Below are positions 25,987 to 36,400 of a DNA stretch of 46,851 nt, piece after piece. The notes under the pieces were generated by a model that saw only the letters and a program-made list of their open reading frames with translations, did not search any database and was not told the origin of the DNA. The DNA is from CAZLMG01 sp964560765 (GTDB taxonomy: Bacteria > Bdellovibrionota_B > Oligoflexia > Oligoflexales > CAZLMG01). The DNA lies in the NCBI GenBank assembly GCA_964560765.1, contig CAZLMG010000034.1, positions 1 through 46,851 on the forward strand. Reading direction: 5' to 3'. Position 1 is the first letter of the stretch. Each line of letters begins with the position of its first letter. The translations under genes and the position numbers were made by a program.

Positions 25987-27108
25987 TCAGATCGGACCGA
26001 TCGCCTCTTGGGTCTTGGCATCAAAAAGATAGATATGCTTGGAGCTATGGTGCAGCTCAATCGAGTCTCCGGACTTTGGTCGATGTGGCTCTGGCATCAT
26101 CACATGCAATTCATGGCCCGAGATTTCGCAAATGACCGCTGTGGATGGACCGAGGGGCTCGGTGACGATGACCTGAGCCTTATACGAGTTGCCAGTCGCC
26201 TTGTCTTCATTCATGGTCGGTCGCAGGTTCTCGGCGCGAAATCCCCAGATGACGGGACGCCCATGAGTCATTTCAGCCGATCGGCTTTCCACATAACTCT
26301 TGGGAAATCGAAATTTTAGACCTTGCGCGCTTAAAAATTCGACCTGCCTATCGGGTCCAACGTGCAGTTTACCTTCCACCAAGTTCATTGGCGGCGAACC
26401 AATGAACTGCGCAACGAATGTGTTCTTTGGATGATAATAAAGGTCCAGGGGCTTGCCCATCTGCCGAATGCCGCCACCCTCAAGTACGATAATGCGATCC
26501 GCTAGAGTCATGGCTTCGGTCTGATCGTGGGTGACATAAACAACGGTGGCTCGTAGCTCTTTGTGCAGCTTGGCAATCGTTACTCGCATGGAGCCACGCA
26601 GCTTGGCGTCCAAGTTCGATAGCGGCTCATCAAAGAGAAACACCTCCGGATTGCGGACGATAGCGCGGCCAATGGCGACGCGCTGGCGCTGACCGCCGGA
26701 TAATGCCCCCGGACGGCGATCGAGAAGTTTACTAAGGCTTAGTTTCTCGGCAGCCTCACGCACTCTGCGGTCTATCTCTGCCTCTGCCTGTTTGCGGATG
26801 CGTAAACCAAAGGCGATGTTCTCGTACACAGTTTTATGGGGATAAAGTGCATAATCCTGAAAAACCATGGCGATGTTGCGATCTTTTGGCGGGAGCTGGG
26901 TGACGTCGCGGGCGCCAATGCGAATCGCGCCTCGATCTACCGCCTCTAAACCCGCTACGGATCGCAGCATAGTCGACTTCCCACAACCGGAAGGTCCCAC
27001 GAGCACGATAAACTCTCCCGGTTCCGCTGTGAACGAGATTCCGTCCAAAACGCGTTTACCGCCATAGCTCTTTACTACGTGATCGACGATCAATGCGGAC
27101 GAAGTCAT
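25987..27108 (-). CDS. malK: Sugar ABC transporter ATP-binding protein (MalK/UgpC/MsmX type)
   Basis: 373 residues. Cytoplasmic ATPase of a CUT1 carbohydrate importer. Walker A GPSGCGKST, the Q-loop in MVFQDYALYPHKTVYENI, signature LSGGQRQRVAIGRA, Walker B VFLFDEPLSNLD and the H-switch YVTHDQTEAM are intact. A C-terminal TOBE/regulatory region follows (VEGKLHVG, WGFRAENLRP). The ATG at 27108 starts two bases after the permease stop. Some CUT1 ATPases serve several importers, so the mal name gives class rather than proven substrate. Last gene of the operon. Confidence 0.92.
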   Translation of the reverse strand: MTSSALIVDHVVKSYGGKRVLDGISFTAEPGEFIVLVGPSGCGKSTMLRSVAGLEAVDRGAIRIGARDVTQLPPKDRNIAMVFQDYALYPHKTVYENIAFGLRIRKQAEAEIDRRVREAAEKLSLSKLLDRRPGALSGGQRQRVAIGRAIVRNPEVFLFDEPLSNLDAKLRGSMRVTIAKLHKELRATVVYVTHDQTEAMTLADRIIVLEGGGIRQMGKPLDLYYHPKNTFVAQFIGSPPMNLVEGKLHVGPDRQVEFLSAQGLKFRFPKSYVESRSAEMTHGRPVIWGFRAENLRPTMNEDKATGNSYKAQVIVTEPLGPSTAVICEISGHELHVMMPEPHRPKSGDSIELHHSSKHIYLFDAKTQEAIGPI

Positions 27109-27110
27109 GC

Positions 27111-27950
27111 TTACCCTTTCACCCCACCGAGGGTCATTCCCTTCAGTAGCCAACGCGACGAATATAAGAACATAGCGACAACCGGGATCGTCACCAGGAC
27201 GCTGGCGGCGGCAAAAATGCCCCACTTGGTATCAAAATCACCTTGCAACTCAAACAGGCCAAGGGGCCATGTGTAAAACTCGTTAGATTGGAGAATGACC
27301 CGAGCAACGATGTATTCATTCCACGCCTGAGTCACACAGTAAAGCATGGCTATTGCCAAGGACGGCGTGGATAGCGGCAGGACAACACGCCAGAAACTGC
27401 CGATCTCTGTCAAACCATCAACCTGCGCCGCTTGTTCAAGCGAGATCGGGATTGTGTCGAAATACCCCTTCAGCAGCCAGATACTGAAGGGTAACGTCGT
27501 CATGGAGTAAGCGATGATCACGCCGGCAAATGTGTCCGTCAGCTGCAACTGGCGCAGCATAAAGTATAGCGGCAACAGCAACATGACCGCCGGCATCATT
27601 TGCGTGGCCATGAGAAAGATCAACATCATGCTGCGCCCTCGAAAGCGAAATCGGCTTAACGCATAAGCGGCTGTCGCAGACAGAGACACACCAATACCCG
27701 CTGTCAAAACCGTCACGATCACCGAATTCAACAGCCAAGTTAGAAAGTTTGTTTCATTGAAAACGGCCGCATAACTTGCCCAGGAGGCGTCTTCAGGAAT
27801 GATGTCGAAGGACGTGGAGAAAAGCTTATCACCTGGACGAACGGACACCGCAACAATACGCAGCAGCGGCAAAAAACTCAGGCCGCACGCGCCTATCAAA
27901 ATGAGATGAACCCACCAGTTCTTGCGGAGACCAGATGTTCGCTGACTCAT
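27111..27950 (-). CDS. malG: Sugar ABC transporter inner-membrane permease (MalG type)
   Basis: 279 residues with six predicted membrane helices. The EAA loop that docks on the ATPase reads LEQAAQVDGLTEIGSFWRVV LPL across the late cytoplasmic loop; the N-terminal periplasmic segment is short, as in MalG. Its ATG overlaps the malF stop (ATGA, 27947-27950), and its own stop is two bases before malK. It is the second permease of the importer. The substrate is probably an oligosaccharide, but not fixed by this sequence. Confidence 0.92.
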   Translation of the reverse strand: MSQRTSGLRKNWWVHLILIGACGLSFLPLLRIVAVSVRPGDKLFSTSFDIIPEDASWASYAAVFNETNFLTWLLNSVIVTVLTAGIGVSLSATAAYALSRFRFRGRSMMLIFLMATQMMPAVMLLLPLYFMLRQLQLTDTFAGVIIAYSMTTLPFSIWLLKGYFDTIPISLEQAAQVDGLTEIGSFWRVVLPLSTPSLAIAMLYCVTQAWNEYIVARVILQSNEFYTWPLGLFELQGDFDTKWGIFAAASVLVTIPVVAMFLYSSRWLLKGMTLGGVKG

Positions 27951-29134
27951 GCCCCCACCGCGCTTTCCGTGCCCCGTGACACCTTCATCCAGCCCACGGT
28001 GATGACCGCAAGGATCATAAAGATGACGACCGCAAATGCGGCGGAGTAACTAAAACGCGAATAGGTGAAGGCGCTCTTGTACAACGCTGAAACCAAAATA
28101 TCGGCGTATTCGTTACCACCATCCTGCCCAGTCATAAGGTAAATGACGTTGATGTTATTGAAGGTCCAAATCGTGCCCAAGGTCACGCTTGGCACGACCA
28201 CCGGTTTCAGCATTGGCACCGTGATCTCGCAAAACTGCCGCCAGCGGGATGCGCCATCAATGGACGCGGCTTCGTAATAGCTCTTGGGTATGGAGCCGAG
28301 TCCACCGAGAAACACGATCATCATGAACGGAATGCCCAGCCAGATATTCACCAAGCAACACGACACAAATATGGGTACGGGATCGGACCACCAATTAACC
28401 GGGTCCAAACCGACATGACTCAAAACTTGGTTGATGAGACCAAACTGCGGATGAAACTCCCCACGCCATGCCAAGATGGCGACCACCTGCGGCATGGCCC
28501 AGGGCAAGATCAGAAGCGTACGATAGAGCCCTTTACCTCGAATATCTCGATTGAGCAGCATTGCCAGACCCAAACCGAATCCAACATGGAAAACCAAGTT
28601 AATGCCGGTCCAGAGAAAGGTGCGCCCGAGCAGAACCCAAAAGTCCGCACGCAAAAACGATTCCCAGGCCCCTTCCGCGGTCGGATGACTGAATAGCCGA
28701 CGAAAGTTCTCAAAACCAACCCAGCCTAACTCGCCGTCCTGCAACCATCGGCCAATGGTGTAAAGGTTGAGATTGCCGAATGCCAAGCGCAGCTGGAAAA
28801 AGAAGGGGTAGACGATAAGCAGGCAAATCACCAGGAAAGCCGGCGCAATCAGCATAAACGCCAGGCGATGGCGTCCCTTGACGACAAAACGAAACAGTGC
28901 CCCGAGAGCGGCTCCGAGGGCTGCTCCGGCGACAACCCAGCTACCTAACGCGTGATCACCAGCCCAGGCGAGCCCTGCACCAAAGGCCGCGCCGCCAGTT
29001 ACCGTTACCGGCCAGAACGCACGCCAGGAAAAGGCTCGCAAAAGCCACCACAGGCAAAGCTCGGTTCCTAGAACCAGGCCTCCCGTTGCGACCAATAACA
29101 CCATTATCTGACTTAGGGATTCTTCAAACGTCAA
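27947..29134 (-). CDS. malF: Sugar ABC transporter inner-membrane permease (MalF type) with extra N-terminal helices
   Basis: 395 residues. The first 100 residues add about three hydrophobic helices (MVLLVATGGLVLGTELCLWW, then VTVTGGAAFGAGLAWAG) ahead of the usual six-helix core, which begins at RLAFMLIAPAFLVICLLIVY. The EAA loop (YYEAASIDGASRWRQFCEI) is near the C-terminal third. The likely start is TTG at 29134 behind GGATTTAGGACG; an ATG at 29104 is an alternative that would trim the first ten residues. The gene lies 29 bases after malE and overlaps malG by four. E. coli MalF also has extra N-terminal helices, but also a large periplasmic insert absent here. Confidence 0.9.
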   Translation of the reverse strand: MTFEESLSQIMVLLVATGGLVLGTELCLWWLLRAFSWRAFWPVTVTGGAAFGAGLAWAGDHALGSWVVAGAALGAALGALFRFVVKGRHRLAFMLIAPAFLVICLLIVYPFFFQLRLAFGNLNLYTIGRWLQDGELGWVGFENFRRLFSHPTAEGAWESFLRADFWVLLGRTFLWTGINLVFHVGFGLGLAMLLNRDIRGKGLYRTLLILPWAMPQVVAILAWRGEFHPQFGLINQVLSHVGLDPVNWWSDPVPIFVSCCLVNIWLGIPFMMIVFLGGLGSIPKSYYEAASIDGASRWRQFCEITVPMLKPVVVPSVTLGTIWTFNNINVIYLMTGQDGGNEYADILVSALYKSAFTYSRFSYSAAFAVVIFMILAVITVGWMKVSRGTESAVGA

Positions 29135-29163
29135 AGCCGGGTCGTCCTAAATCCTCGATGAGG

Positions 29164-30375
29164 CTATTGCTGCATGCTACGAATCTTGCTTTCCGCATCC
29201 TTTTGCATGGTCAAGGCCGCCGTCTGCGGCTCTGCCCGCCCCGCCATCACACGCTGCAGTTGTGGGCGCATGGCATCCCAGACGGCACGCATCTCAACCG
29301 CCATCGGCATGGCCTGCCCATTAACCATTGCATCCATGGTCGCTTTCACGACCGGGTCGCCCTTCACTACCGAGCTTTCACCGACAACCTTCACAGATGG
29401 TAGGCGATTGGACTTTTGCACAAAGAAGGCCTGAATAGGTTCGGAAACCATGAATTCCGCAAATTGTTTGGCAGCATCAAGCTTCTTGCCCTTAAGCTTG
29501 GCATTGAAGAATACGTATTTGCCCGAAACCATCGGCGCCATGGCTTTGCCAGTTTCCTTCGAGCTGGGCAATGCCGACAGAATCAAGTCTTTACCAAGAG
29601 CATCGCGGTATTTTTGCACGGCCCAGTCGCCATTGATCACCATACCCACCTTGCCTTCGACGAATAAAGTGTCAGCGCAAGCATAATCACAGTCAGGCGG
29701 CACTACCTTCTCTTCAAATTTCATGCGCTTCACTAGGGCCAGCGCCTTGACCATGCCCTCGGTATTTAGCACGGGCGTCTTGTCATTCAGCGGCTTATCG
29801 CCGAATGCACCCAAGAAAGATACAAACCAGAACGGCTCGTTCAGGTTGTAGGCAAACCCGTACTTCTTATTTTCTGGGTTGGAAATCTTCTTGGCGGCTA
29901 TGATGAGATCCTCGATGGTCTTGGGCGCTTCGGGGACAAGTTTCTTGTTTACGAACAACATAAGGTGGTTGCCGTTGGACACAGGCAGACCCCAGGTCTT
30001 GCCAGAGCCGTCCGTCACCGCCTGAACGACAGAAGGGAAAAAGCGGTTCAGTTTGCCAAAATCATTCACCGGCTGGATGATCCCCATCACGGAGAACGGA
30101 CCTGCGAAATCGTTGGGCGCAACGACGATATCAGCGCCGCCGCCGCCCATGGCGGCTGTCTGAAACTGCGAACGTAAATCTTCCGTTTTATAGTGGGAGC
30201 GCTTTACCTGCACATCAGGAAACTGCTTCGAAAATTTTTGAATGACCTCGTCGAGTACCTTTTGGTCCTCGTCCTTTTCATGCTCCCACAGAGTGAGAAC
30301 GGTCCCAGCTCCGTGCGCCGTCAGGCCCACCCATCCAAAACTCAGGCTGATAAGTAAAGCGCCGCGTGCAAACAT
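29164..30375 (-). CDS. malE: Periplasmic sugar-binding protein (MalE-like, family 1)
   Basis: 403 residues. Signal peptide MFARGALLISLSFGWVGLTAHG with cleavage near HGA. The mature part shows family-1 solute-binding features: LTLWEHEKDEDQ, ADIVVAPNDFAGPF, WGLPVSNGNHLMLFVNK, KVGMVINGDWAVQKY and the C-terminal AEPQTAALTMQKDAESKI. AAGGGG is six bases before the ATG at 30375. It heads the importer operon. Maltodextrin-like ligands are the family norm, but no amylase or glucosidase gene neighbours it. Confidence 0.92.
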   Translation of the reverse strand: MFARGALLISLSFGWVGLTAHGAGTVLTLWEHEKDEDQKVLDEVIQKFSKQFPDVQVKRSHYKTEDLRSQFQTAAMGGGGADIVVAPNDFAGPFSVMGIIQPVNDFGKLNRFFPSVVQAVTDGSGKTWGLPVSNGNHLMLFVNKKLVPEAPKTIEDLIIAAKKISNPENKKYGFAYNLNEPFWFVSFLGAFGDKPLNDKTPVLNTEGMVKALALVKRMKFEEKVVPPDCDYACADTLFVEGKVGMVINGDWAVQKYRDALGKDLILSALPSSKETGKAMAPMVSGKYVFFNAKLKGKKLDAAKQFAEFMVSEPIQAFFVQKSNRLPSVKVVGESSVVKGDPVVKATMDAMVNGQAMPMAVEMRAVWDAMRPQLQRVMAGRAEPQTAALTMQKDAESKIRSMQQ

Positions 30376-30415
30376 GCATGTCCCCTTCGATGTCGGTAGA
30401 ATCGAGGGGTAAGTT

Positions 30416-30421
30416 ATTATA
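30416..30421 (-). promoter_or_regulatory. -10 element of the sugar importer operon
   Basis: A perfect TATAAT is read on the minus strand at 30416-30421, about 40 bases before the malE ATG. No TTGACA-like -35 lies 16-18 bases upstream, so transcription may depend on an activator. I could not identify an operator. Confidence 0.4.
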
Positions 30422-30509
30422 GGTTTGTGATTAGAAAGAAAAGTGAGAATTTCCACAATCTTAACATCAATCGGTTATGGTTAGTTATCAGGCGGAGTGA
30501 GCTGCGTTC

Positions 30510-33491
30510 ATGCACGTGCGGGAACAGAAAAAGATCCACATTGTCGCACCAGGAAAGTCCCTACTGGCTGAAGTCGCTGTGGCCTTGGCCGGGTTCGAGC
30601 CCCGTGACTGGCCGGATATCGCGATCTTTGTTCCCACCCAGCGCATGATCCTGCACCTGCTAGCAAGCCTAACCGAAGAGCGGACAACGGCACTGACGCC
30701 TCGCTGCTGGACCCTGGATCAATGGGTTCTGCAATCCTTTGCAGATAGCCGGGTCCAAGTGCTCAGCTCTTGGCAAGAAGAGGTGCATCTTGAAAAGCTA
30801 CTGCAGAAAGGCGGCTTCCGACACCTACAAGCTGGTCATGCGGGTGAAATTCGCCAACTTTTCCACGAATTCGAAACCCATGAATTGCCCGACAGCGCCT
30901 GGAACGTTTTAGCTCGCCGCTTGCGAGATGACGTCTATCATGATGAGGCGGCCCAATCGTCCTTTTTAGAACGCCTCGAAGAGCTCGCTGCGCTGCAATC
31001 CATCTATCGAGTTTATCTGCAGAGCCTGGGCCTCACCACGAATGGCAGCAGCATGCGTCAAGCCTTGCAGCGGGCCGAAGAGTCGGTCGCAAACTGGGGT
31101 GATGCCTGCCCTTTTGCTGGGATTTTGCTAGCGGGATTTACCAGTCTTCAGCCAGGTCCGCGACGGCTGTTTGCCCACCTCGCCGAACGGCCACAAAGCC
31201 AATGCTTCTTATCGCAGCCTCCGATCGAATGTCGCCGCGCTTCACCTATTGCTGAACTTATCCAGCAATTGAAGTTACCCTTGGCGCGGCAACCGACAGA
31301 GGCATGGACGGGCGCGATCGCCGAAGGCCATCAGAAGTCCATTGCAGAAGAGGCCTCGCATCAGGTCGTAAGCTGCACCAACCCCGTCGCCGAATCCACC
31401 TTTGTCGCTACACAAGTTCGTCAGCTGCTGACGCAGGGGGTGCCCGCCAGTCAACTAGCTGTGCTGGTGACCGATGAGCGCCTATACCCGGACCTGCTGC
31501 GACAGGCCCTGGCCGCACAACAGATTGTGGCGAATTTTGGCATGGGGATGCCCTTGCGGCAAACCATGCTTGGTGGTGCGTTATCGATTCTGTCCTCGTT
31601 ACAACAAACGGACCGACTGTACGCAAGTTGCTTGGTAAGTGCCTTGCATCATCCGCTGCTGGCGCGGCTACTGCAGGAAGCCCTAGCTTATGCCAGCGGC
31701 GCCGAGTTTGAGGCGGCACGCAGCCACCTCGTCCGTGAACTGCCAAACCTGGGTATCGTTCGCACCTTTTTCGACCTCCTAGCTCCAAGTTTGTCGGCGG
31801 CCAGCAGCCAATTCTTGCGACGGATACAGCCAATATTCATCTGGGGAGGGCAGAACTCCTCGCCACAATCAGCGGCCGAATGGGAATCGGCCGTATCACC
31901 TTGGCTGGTACCCTTATACGAGTTACACGCGCGGCATTATGCGGAGCGCGACGTCGAACAAGGCGCTATCGAGTTAAGCCGAAGGTATTTTTCGTTTTTT
32001 CGAACCGCTGCCACACAGACGCCCTGTACGAGTCATGATTGGTGGCGCTGGTGGCAACAACATTTGCTGGAGACCGAAGTTCGCACCGTGGGTGAACCAT
32101 TATCCGGAGTCCAGGTACTAAGCTTAGACGAGGCGCGATATGTCCCCTTTGCCTGCACGTTTGTACTGGGGGCGCAAGATGGCTCGCTGCCGCGCGCCCT
32201 CCCGAAAGATGAGCTGATCGACGATTACTCAAAGCGTCTGCTCGGACTCCCCGGCTGGGCGGCTCTGGAGGCCCTAGAAGAGCAGAATTTCTGGCTGCTC
32301 TTGCAGCGCTCGCCACAGACCGTCTTTACTCACAGTCGACAGATTCTAGGTTCCGACAAGGGCTGCTCACACCTGCTGCAGCAGGCCCTCGACCTCGGCC
32401 GAGTCGTAGTGCGATATGAGCCTACCGACCATTCTTGGTTGCCCATACATTCCGTCCAGGAGCCGCTCGAACCGCCACCACCACCAGGCATGCACCTCTC
32501 CCTGCGGCCGGATGCGTGGATGAATGGAATGTCGGCCACCTCACTCGAGCGATTCTTGCATTGCCCGTTACGTTTCGCTTTGGAACGAAACCGGTGGAAC
32601 CCCTTGGACCTGCCTACCGGCGAGTTACGCCCAGCCCAAGAAGGCCAATGGCTGCACAGAATCTTGGAAGAGTTCTTCACCGCCGACGATGCGGATTTGG
32701 AACCCGAGAACCCCGATTGGCCTTTCGAAAAAAAGGCGGAAGAACGCCTACGAAAACTGACGCAACGTTCCGCGCCACCAGGTGCTCTACAGTCACCGTT
32801 TTACCTGCACTTGTATTACTTTGCTTGGCCGCACTTGACGCGGCACCTCGAACGTGTTTTTCGCGGTGATTGGCTGCGGTTAAGGCGTCAACGGTGGAAG
32901 GAAGTGCAGCTGACGCGTCCAGAAGAAGAGGGATTCCCTGCCACCTCCCACGAGTCGCGCCGGGGTTCCATTGACAGCATTGACGACCTAGGCTCAATAC
33001 TACTACTCACTGACTACAAACGCGGTGGAACGGCGGCCTCTTCCACGGACGTCAGGCGCGGCGTCATGCCCCAATTGGCATTTTATGCGCAAGCTATTGC
33101 CGATGGCTGGACAGCAGTCCCAACGGCCAGATCAACGGATCTAGTCGCTGGATATTGGAGTGCTGCGACTGGTACCTGGCTTGCCCGCATGGTAGATGAA
33201 AACGTCCGCAGTGATGCGATCCAACTGGGACTCGCTACGCCCCACACACCAACGGTCCAAACGGCAACCGAAGCGATGCGTGAGCTATTGACCTGGCGCC
33301 TACAGACGACTCAGAACCCAGATGGTTCACGAAGCTTTCCGGCGGATCCGAGCCGCTGTAGTCATTGCCCGCACGACGGTGTTTGCCGGCGGGATGACGC
33401 CACTTTTACCGATGTTGTGGATAAGCAGGATCTTTTGGCGCAAAGATTTTCGGCTGATGCTGAAAACGGTCACGAGGTTGTCGATGAGTAG
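30510..33491 (+). CDS. addB: AddB-like subunit of the AddAB helicase-nuclease, with Fe-S nuclease domain
   Basis: 993 residues. AddB is the inactivated-helicase plus nuclease partner of AddA, processing double-strand breaks to start recombination. The first 600 residues are helicase-like without an obvious Walker A, beginning IHIVAPGKSLLAEVAVAL. The C-terminal PD-(D/E)xK nuclease has LHRILEEFF and SIDDLGSILLLTDYKRGG. Four cysteines, C685, C950, C953 and C959, have the C...C-x2-C-x5-C pattern of the AddB iron-sulfur cluster. The stop overlaps the addA start by eight bases. Shorter than B. subtilis AddB (about 1166 residues). RecB-like single-subunit alternatives are excluded by the neighbouring addA. 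Confidence 0.88.
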   Translation: MHVREQKKIHIVAPGKSLLAEVAVALAGFEPRDWPDIAIFVPTQRMILHLLASLTEERTTALTPRCWTLDQWVLQSFADSRVQVLSSWQEEVHLEKLLQKGGFRHLQAGHAGEIRQLFHEFETHELPDSAWNVLARRLRDDVYHDEAAQSSFLERLEELAALQSIYRVYLQSLGLTTNGSSMRQALQRAEESVANWGDACPFAGILLAGFTSLQPGPRRLFAHLAERPQSQCFLSQPPIECRRASPIAELIQQLKLPLARQPTEAWTGAIAEGHQKSIAEEASHQVVSCTNPVAESTFVATQVRQLLTQGVPASQLAVLVTDERLYPDLLRQALAAQQIVANFGMGMPLRQTMLGGALSILSSLQQTDRLYASCLVSALHHPLLARLLQEALAYASGAEFEAARSHLVRELPNLGIVRTFFDLLAPSLSAASSQFLRRIQPIFIWGGQNSSPQSAAEWESAVSPWLVPLYELHARHYAERDVEQGAIELSRRYFSFFRTAATQTPCTSHDWWRWWQQHLLETEVRTVGEPLSGVQVLSLDEARYVPFACTFVLGAQDGSLPRALPKDELIDDYSKRLLGLPGWAALEALEEQNFWLLLQRSPQTVFTHSRQILGSDKGCSHLLQQALDLGRVVVRYEPTDHSWLPIHSVQEPLEPPPPPGMHLSLRPDAWMNGMSATSLERFLHCPLRFALERNRWNPLDLPTGELRPAQEGQWLHRILEEFFTADDADLEPENPDWPFEKKAEERLRKLTQRSAPPGALQSPFYLHLYYFAWPHLTRHLERVFRGDWLRLRRQRWKEVQLTRPEEEGFPATSHESRRGSIDSIDDLGSILLLTDYKRGGTAASSTDVRRGVMPQLAFYAQAIADGWTAVPTARSTDLVAGYWSAATGTWLARMVDENVRSDAIQLGLATPHTPTVQTATEAMRELLTWRLQTTQNPDGSRSFPADPSRCSHCPHDGVCRRDDATFTDVVDKQDLLAQRFSADAENGHEVVDE

Positions 33492-36400
33492 GTCATTCGA
33501 GCCGCGCAACCCCTATGCTAGCTATCTCATTGATGCCTCTGCAGGATGCGGCAAGACTTATCAACTCACCCAAAGGTTCCTCTATCTGGTTGGTGCCGGC
33601 GCAGCGCCAGATAGCATCCTGACCATTACCTTCACCAAGAAAGCAGCAGCGGAAATGCGCGAACGCATTCTGTATAGCGCACAAGAATTGAGTCGGTCTC
33701 CCGAGCTGCAGCAGACCTTTGCCGAGAACATTCGACATTTTCATGCGCAAGCGAATTCACCCCATCCCATCGCCCCCCCCCTATCAGGGGCAGCCACTGC
33801 CAGCAGTATCTTAGCAGCGACGCAGCGGCTGCGCGTCACCACCATCGACAGCGTATTCTATGAATGGGTGCGCCGCTTTCCCGTGGAGGCAGGGGAAGCC
33901 GGAGAGCCGTTTCCTGCCGCTTTCGATTTGACGGACGAAGCTCAGTCACAGGAAATGGCCGATGCCGCTTGGGCTGACCTGCTTCGGCAAGACTTCGCCG
34001 AGTGGTACGACCGCAACCAACTGATCGCGGAGCAACTTCTGCAGGGTGGTGGTGTCCTAGGTCTCAAAAAGTTGCTCGATACCCGACAGAGGCACGACAC
34101 TTATACTTGGTGGGCTCGACGACAACTGGGCGATGGTTCGTCGCATCTGAATTTTCCAGTTGTGGCCACTAGCCTGGATCAGGCGGCATTCTGGCACAAT
34201 ATCATCCCACATCTGCGCACTCTGGCGAACACGGTTAACCCGGTTCTGAGCGAGTCCATTCACGCCGCTATGGCTACACATGATCTGGCAGCCCTACTGG
34301 CCACAGGGTTGTTCACCAAAGACACCCTGAGGATATCTCAGAAGTACCTGCGGGGGAAAAAGCTCGTCCAATACGCTGCAGAGATAGAACACCTGAATCA
34401 AGCAGTACCCGACCTCGTGAACGGACAGCGATTACAATTCCTCAATGCCGCTGGCACAGCCCTCGATGAACTGCATGGGCTATGGCAGCAACGTTGTGAT
34501 CTCCTGAAGCGGCAACGTAAAATGGCCACCTTTGCCGATCTGACCAAGGGCGCTTACACGCTATTTCATGACGATCGCGGCTGGGGAGCCCGCTATTTGC
34601 TCCAACGCTCCGTACAGCATCTTCTGATCGATGAATTTCAAGACACAAGTCAACTACAGTGGTCTATCTTTGCAGACGTGGCGCGCGAGCTGCTTTCCGG
34701 CGAAGGTTTGACGACCGAGGGTCAGTCCATAGCGCCCACAGTCTTCCTTGTCGGCGACGTCAAACAATCGATCTACGGCTTTCGTGAGGCAGATCCCACC
34801 GTCATGCATGCGGCCCGTCAAGAACTCCAACCGTTCGGACTCAGACATGTCATTCTCAGTGAGAGTTTTCGCTCGTCGGCGGTGATCTTGGATTTTGCCA
34901 ATACAGTTTTTGCTACTACCATTCCTGAATTTCCAATACACGCCACCGCACAGACTGCAGGGCAAAGCGTCATGCCGAGGCACGGAAGTATCCAGGTCTT
35001 TCCGTGCTTACCTCGACCGGCAGCCGGCGCGGCGCACTCCGCTGCAGAGTTAGAGGCAGAGTTAATCGCCGAGCGCCTCGCGACAGCACTGGCAGACCCA
35101 TGGCTGCATCCAGTGTTCGATCGCAAACAGAAGCAGTGGCGTCCCCTGTCACCGATAGACTGCGCCATCCTTTACCGCAATGGCACACATGCCAAGACCT
35201 ATCTCGCCGCATTGCACCGGCGTGGTATCGCGGCGTTGCGCGAAGACTCCGGCGGCTTACTGCATCACAGTCTGGCGAAAGACGTCATTGCACTTTGGCG
35301 GTTTTTTGCCATTCCCGAGGACGGCGCTGCCCTGATGCGCGTACTGCGTTCACCTTTTTTTCGTTGCTCCGATGCAGATCTTAGCACCCTCGCTGAAAGG
35401 CAGCTTCAAGCGCCAAAGGCGCCGCTAGCCGACTTGGTCGCGGCGCACTTACCGGCTGAATGGCAACTTTTAGCAACGTCACGTCACGGCGCCTGGACCG
35501 AACGCCCATCGGCTTTGCTTTGGCAATTCACTCAAAAAACCGCGCTTTGGGCAAACTTGCGGCGCGAGTTGACGGATGTGGAGTGTGCTCAATGCCAAGG
35601 CATTATCACCAGAATGCTTGAACTACTTGTGAGTTTAGAGCAGCGCGGCCAAAGTCTGCCGCACGCGGCATACCAAACGCTCAAGCAAGCTCAGGATTCA
35701 GATCAATATGCGGCGCCAGCCGTCGCCGCAGATGCGGTTCGCCTAATGACTATTCATAAGGCAAAAGGGCTCGAATTTCCACTCGTCGTCCTTGCCGACG
35801 CGGCCTCCCCTTGGCAAAAACCGGAGCGGCATTGGCTGCGCCCACCAGCTGCGACCGGCGAGATCGGCTTGATGTTTATCGGCGGCCGCGGACACCGCCC
35901 CATGGAGAACACCGTCTTCGACCGTGCCTTGGCGATAATCGCCGACGAGCAGCGTCAAGAGTCTATGCGCGTCCTTTACGTAGCTCTAACCCGCAGCATG
36001 CATTACTTGCTGGTAACGGCGCATGCACCTTTTCAGCGTGCCCGCGGCGCAGAAGATCACCATGCGCTGCTGCTGGAAGCCGTGCAGCGCCTCGGCGCGA
36101 AACCGGCTGCGGCGGACGATGCCTTGAGTCCTTGGGAATTTGCCGTCGAAGCACCCGAGTCCCGTCCGCCGTTAAAGCAAGCGCACCAACCGAAAGGGTC
36201 AGCTCAAAAACCACTTGAGCACCGTCCAAAGCAGACGCTCACGGCCACGCCTTTGCCTTGGCCGCACGAGTTACAAATCAAATCTCCACATGCTGCGAGC
36301 GCTGGGAACTCCGTCGATCTGCAATTGCGCCGAACTCCCAGTTCGCGCTATCCGGCTGCCCTAGCCTCCGGGATCGGCACCTTCATTCACGCCGGGCTTG

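Noticed and set aside
30590..30606. GGTTCGAGCCCC string resembling a tRNA T-arm
   Set aside because: It lies inside the addB coding sequence and no acceptor or anticodon arms surround it.
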